From contig NZ_JAADZV010000001.1 in NCBI RefSeq assembly GCF_010645075.1, positions 744,001-808,000 on the forward strand: 64,000 nt of DNA, read 5' to 3'. The translations under genes and the position numbers were made by a program. Under the pieces are notes generated by a model, which did not search any database, had not been told where the DNA came from, and saw only the letters and a list, made by a program, of their open reading frames with translations. Shown piece after piece: positions 61,336-64,000 of this stretch; the stretch's first letter is position 1; each line of letters begins with the position of its first letter. Source of the stretch: Flavobacterium limi. GTDB taxonomy: Bacteria > Bacteroidota > Bacteroidia > Flavobacteriales > Flavobacteriaceae.

Positions 61336-61743
61336 ATGGAAAACACAAACACATCAAAACTTCAAAATTTCGTTAGAATATTTCTCGGATTATTTATGAT
61401 TACAGCCGGAATAGGACATTTAACTTTTCAAAGAGATGATTTTCAGGCACAGGTTCCTAATTGGATTCCTCTTAGTAAGGATTTAGTGGTGATACTTTCG
61501 GGAATCGTTGAAATCATATTGGGTCTGGCAATGCTGTTTTTGACGAAGTATAAAACTAAAGTCGGAATTGCACTTGCTGTATTTTATATTTTAATTTTTC
61601 CCGGGAACATTGCGCAATATGTAAATGGAACTTCCGCTTTTGGTCTTGACACTGATCAGGCTCGATTAATCCGGCTATTTTTTCAGCCAGTTTTGATTTT
61701 TTTAGCGTTGTGGTCTACTGGAACTTTGTTTAGGAAGAAATAG
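61336..61743 (+). CDS. DoxX-like membrane protein
   Basis: 135 residues from the ATG at 61336, four membrane helices. Pattern FVRIFLGLFMITAGIGHLTF, FQAQVPNWIPLSKDLVVILS, IVEIILGLAMLFL and NIAQYVNGTSAFGLD is that of DoxX/DUF4149-type proteins. DoxX-like proteins are linked to redox or quinone functions in some bacteria; the role here is unknown. A longer frame opening at TTG 61288 is unlikely because that TTG is inside the -7 box. Confidence 0.85.
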   Translation: MENTNTSKLQNFVRIFLGLFMITAGIGHLTFQRDDFQAQVPNWIPLSKDLVVILSGIVEIILGLAMLFLTKYKTKVGIALAVFYILIFPGNIAQYVNGTSAFGLDTDQARLIRLFFQPVLIFLALWSTGTLFRKK

Positions 61744-62211
61744 TTATAATCTGGATATAAATTTGTTTAAAGGAATGGCTTCATCAAAATACTGTTTGAA
61801 TTTTTCCGATAGTATTTTATTTTTGAATTTGATGATTGTATATGTACTGTCAAAAGCGTTTATCTCAATAACGGCATTTTCGACTTGAAATTTTCCATTT
61901 TCCCAAATTGAATCATTTTCTTCAGTATAGGGCAAATTATTTTTATCAATTATGATTTCCTGATTTTTTGGAAAACCACAAATCACTCCCCAAATTATTT
62001 GCGTTTCAGAGTTAAGAATCTCATGGAAATTTTCATTTGAAAGAATAAAAAAATCTTCTTCATGATTAATTGATAAATATTTATCAGAGATAAATTCAAC
62101 ATCACTAATTAACCAGTTATATGATTTAATGTCAGCTAAAACTGGGTTTAATATTTCTTTTAAATTAGTGTGAAATTTTAGTCTTTCGCTATGTTGAATT
62201 ATCCAGTTCAT
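61744..62211 (-). CDS. Hypothetical protein
   Basis: 155 residues, cytosolic, acidic, with a mixed alpha/beta pattern (LADIKSYNWLISDVEFISDK, HEEDFFILSNENFHEIL, IIWGVICGFPKNQEIIID, AFDSTYTIIKFKNK). It weakly recalls DUF2691-like proteins or toxin-immunity proteins in shape, but I cannot support either. Convergent with the DoxX gene: the two stops are adjacent. It lies 17 bp after the response regulator gene on the same strand. Confidence 0.7.
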   Translation of the reverse strand: MNWIIQHSERLKFHTNLKEILNPVLADIKSYNWLISDVEFISDKYLSINHEEDFFILSNENFHEILNSETQIIWGVICGFPKNQEIIIDKNNLPYTEENDSIWENGKFQVENAVIEINAFDSTYTIIKFKNKILSEKFKQYFDEAIPLNKFISRL

Positions 62212-62228
62212 TATCCTTTTTTTAAAAT

Positions 62229-62939
62229 TTACTTAAAAAAACTATCCAATAAAATCTGATACTTTCTTCCGACAGGGATAATTTCATTGTTGCATAGTGT
62301 CAGATTTTTAAAAGTAACAGAGGTAATTTTGCTCACATTTACAATGTAAGAACGATGTACCTGAAGGAAATCAGTGCAATCTATTTCTGCGGCTATGCTT
62401 GCCAGAGATCCGTAAATAATCATTGGGAGGCTATGTCCGGAACTGTAAAGTTTCATATAGTTGCCCAGACTTTCGATGTAAATAATATCGCTCAAAAGAA
62501 TATTGGTCATTTGGCCGTTTACACGATGAGAAAGTACTTTTCCGTTGGAGGTGTTTTCTTTCTTTATGTTGTTTCCTGAGAAATAAATTTTAGCCTTTTC
62601 AATTGCTTTAGAGAATTTTTCGAAGGAAATAGGTTTCATCAGATAATCTATAGCATCATTTTGATACGCTGAAAGCGCAAAATCAGAATAAGCCGTGGTG
62701 ACAATTGTAAGTGGGCGGTTGGGTTGCAATTCCATTAATTCTACACCCGAAATTACCGGCATATTAATATCAAGGAAAATAATATCGTATTTGTTTTCGT
62801 TGAGCATTTTAAGAGCTTCCATTCCGCTAAAAGCGCTTCCGGAATGTTCCAGATCGTCAAATTTTGCAATATGCGAGGAGAGCGCCTTATGTGCAGGAGA
62901 TTCATCGTCAATAATCAGACAACGGTAGGTAAATTCCAT
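62229..62939 (-). CDS. LytR/AlgR-type response regulator (LytTR)
   Basis: 236 residues. Receiver with phospho-acceptor Asp57 (IIFLDINMPVISG), VTTAYSDFA and YLMKPISFEKF with the conserved Lys. The C-terminal LytTR DNA-binding domain follows (IIYIESLGNYMKLYSSG, LQVHRSYIVNVSKI, IIPVGRKYQILL). Overlaps its kinase by 25 bp, the standard arrangement for a LytS/LytR-type pair. Targets unknown. The GC/AT profile is normal for the window. Confidence 0.94.
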   Translation of the reverse strand: MEFTYRCLIIDDESPAHKALSSHIAKFDDLEHSGSAFSGMEALKMLNENKYDIIFLDINMPVISGVELMELQPNRPLTIVTTAYSDFALSAYQNDAIDYLMKPISFEKFSKAIEKAKIYFSGNNIKKENTSNGKVLSHRVNGQMTNILLSDIIYIESLGNYMKLYSSGHSLPMIIYGSLASIAAEIDCTDFLQVHRSYIVNVSKITSVTFKNLTLCNNEIIPVGRKYQILLDSFFK

Positions 62940-63910
62940 ATGCTTAATTTTACGATAAAGGTATCTTTTTCTTTTTTACAGCTTAAGACGTGTTTTAAGC
63001 CATAAACTTCTAATCGTCTTTTAAGGTTTTCGATTCCAATTCCCGTACCCGAAAGTCGTGAACCTGAAACGAGAAAATTGTTTTTTAGAGTAAAAGTCAA
63101 ATTTCGGCAATTTAATTTTAAATCCAGATGAATAAAAGGCTCCTGGGTTTCGGCAGAGAATTTAACAGCATTTTCTACTAAAGGCAAAAAGAACAATGGC
63201 GGAATCTCGGTCAGATTATAAACACCTTCAATGTTTTGAATGACACACAGTCTTTCGTTTCTAAAGGTATAATATTCAATATATTTTTTAACAAAGGCTA
63301 TTTCTTCTTCAATTAAAACATAATCTTTTTTGGTAGCTTCAATCTGATACCGAAGCATGTCAGAAAGATTCAGTATCCGGTCAGGAACTTTATCCGGTTC
63401 TGCTAATGCTTCCCCGTAAAGGTTATTCATAGCATTCAGTAAAAAATGTGGATTCAATTGCTGCTTCAAAAACAAAAGTTCAGACTTGAAATTCATTATA
63501 TCTTTATCTGTTTGTATAATTTTTTTGGTAATAAAAATATGTACAAAGTAAAAGAAAGTTCCATTTATAATGAGTGACAATATTTGCAGTGTCTTTAAAT
63601 TTCCTAATCCAACTTCGGGAAAAAACCAGGCCATACAATAGTAAAAACCAGTCCAGTAGACTACCATAAGTATAGAAAAAAGTTTAAATTTTTTACGGAA
63701 TAAAAAGGGTTTGATTATAAAAAGATTAAAACAGGTAACCCAAACGATAGTGGGGAAATAACCAACAGCAATTTTGCTGAGAATATAAGGCCAGTCATGT
63801 CCGTCCAGTTTTATTTCATCGTACACACAAGCCAGGATAATCAAATATACAAGCGTGTTTACGATAAGGTTGCGTAGAAAAAAGTTCTGGTAGATTTTTG
63901 CAATTGTCAT
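62915..63910 (-). CDS. LytS/YehU-type sensor histidine kinase
   Basis: 332 residues from the ATG at 63910; the frame stays open to the window edge, via a GTG at 63997, but TATTTTTG (minus 63923-63916), a -7 box, lies just upstream of the ATG. Four membrane helices (LIVNTLVYLIILACVY, VGYFPTIVWVTCFNLFI, FSILMVVYWTGFYYCMAWFF, ILSLIINGTFFYFVHIFI), then the His_kinase motif QLNPHFLLNAMNNL with phosphorylated His155, and the ATP site LPLVENAVKFS and GTGIGIENLKRRL. Phosphorylates the response regulator that overlaps it. Signal unknown. Confidence 0.93.
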   Translation of the reverse strand: MTIAKIYQNFFLRNLIVNTLVYLIILACVYDEIKLDGHDWPYILSKIAVGYFPTIVWVTCFNLFIIKPFLFRKKFKLFSILMVVYWTGFYYCMAWFFPEVGLGNLKTLQILSLIINGTFFYFVHIFITKKIIQTDKDIMNFKSELLFLKQQLNPHFLLNAMNNLYGEALAEPDKVPDRILNLSDMLRYQIEATKKDYVLIEEEIAFVKKYIEYYTFRNERLCVIQNIEGVYNLTEIPPLFFLPLVENAVKFSAETQEPFIHLDLKLNCRNLTFTLKNNFLVSGSRLSGTGIGIENLKRRLEVYGLKHVLSCKKEKDTFIVKLSIWNLPTVV

Positions 63911-64000
63911 AGCGGCAAAAATAATATAATAGTATAGGTTATAGTTGTTAGTGAGAGATAAATTATACAAACGCCATTCGTATAAATCATACGCCACTGG

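Overview
The window is chromosomal DNA of a gliding flavobacterium (Bacteroidota), most likely the genus Flavobacterium. The evidence is AT-rich sequence, gldB-gldC, Bacteroidota-type promoters (TTG, about 18 bp, TAnnTTTG), A-rich leaders in place of Shine-Dalgarno sites, frequent TTG/GTG starts, and a compact mraZ-to-ftsZ cluster without murF, murB or ddl. I see no phage, insertion sequence, CRISPR array or rRNA. Apart from a few decayed patches this is core genome.

Layout. 1-7.5 kb is mostly on the minus strand: a SNF2 helicase (cut by the window edge), a methyltransferase, a GxxExxY gene between inverted copies of a degenerate repeat, map and gpmI, with a DUF445 membrane protein on plus. 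7.9-11.8 kb has two convergent L,D-transpeptidases, a GNAT enzyme, two identical tRNA-Gly genes and dipeptidase E. 11.9-17.8 kb is an overlapping run of four related secreted proteins, a DUF6702 protein and an M1 metallopeptidase; this is the best candidate for an uncharacterised system. 17.9-24 kb has tatA, a PAP2 phosphatase, a dioxygenase pseudogene, an O-methyltransferase, two lipoproteins, YceI and rlmN. 24.1-31.9 kb has a polyprenyl synthase, an ECF sigma/anti-sigma/outer-membrane trio with its own ECF promoter, a DnaG lacking zinc ligands, a LuxR-type regulator and nadE. 32-35.6 kb has gldB-gldC, engB and an alpha/beta hydrolase.

35.9-51.9 kb is the division and cell wall cluster: mraZ, rsmH, ftsL-like, ftsI, murE, mraY, murD, ftsW, murG, murC, ftsQ, ftsA, ftsZ, all on plus. 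It makes the lipid-linked peptidoglycan precursor and the machine that uses it at the septum. An array of 10-bp-spaced GTGGTA repeats in front of mraZ looks like its self-regulating operator.

52-64 kb is accessory: yqeY, tRNA-Arg, two decayed genes, small envelope and enzyme genes (DinB, Mpo1-like, DUF4494, DUF3754, DoxX), a possible 31-residue membrane peptide, a possible secreted cysteine-protease-like protein, an orphan outer-membrane pair, and a LytS/LytR-type two-component system at the right edge.

Functions were assigned by reading motifs, without database searches. Start codons were moved inward from the longest frame where an upstream TTG/GTG falls inside a promoter -7 box or where the family normally starts later.
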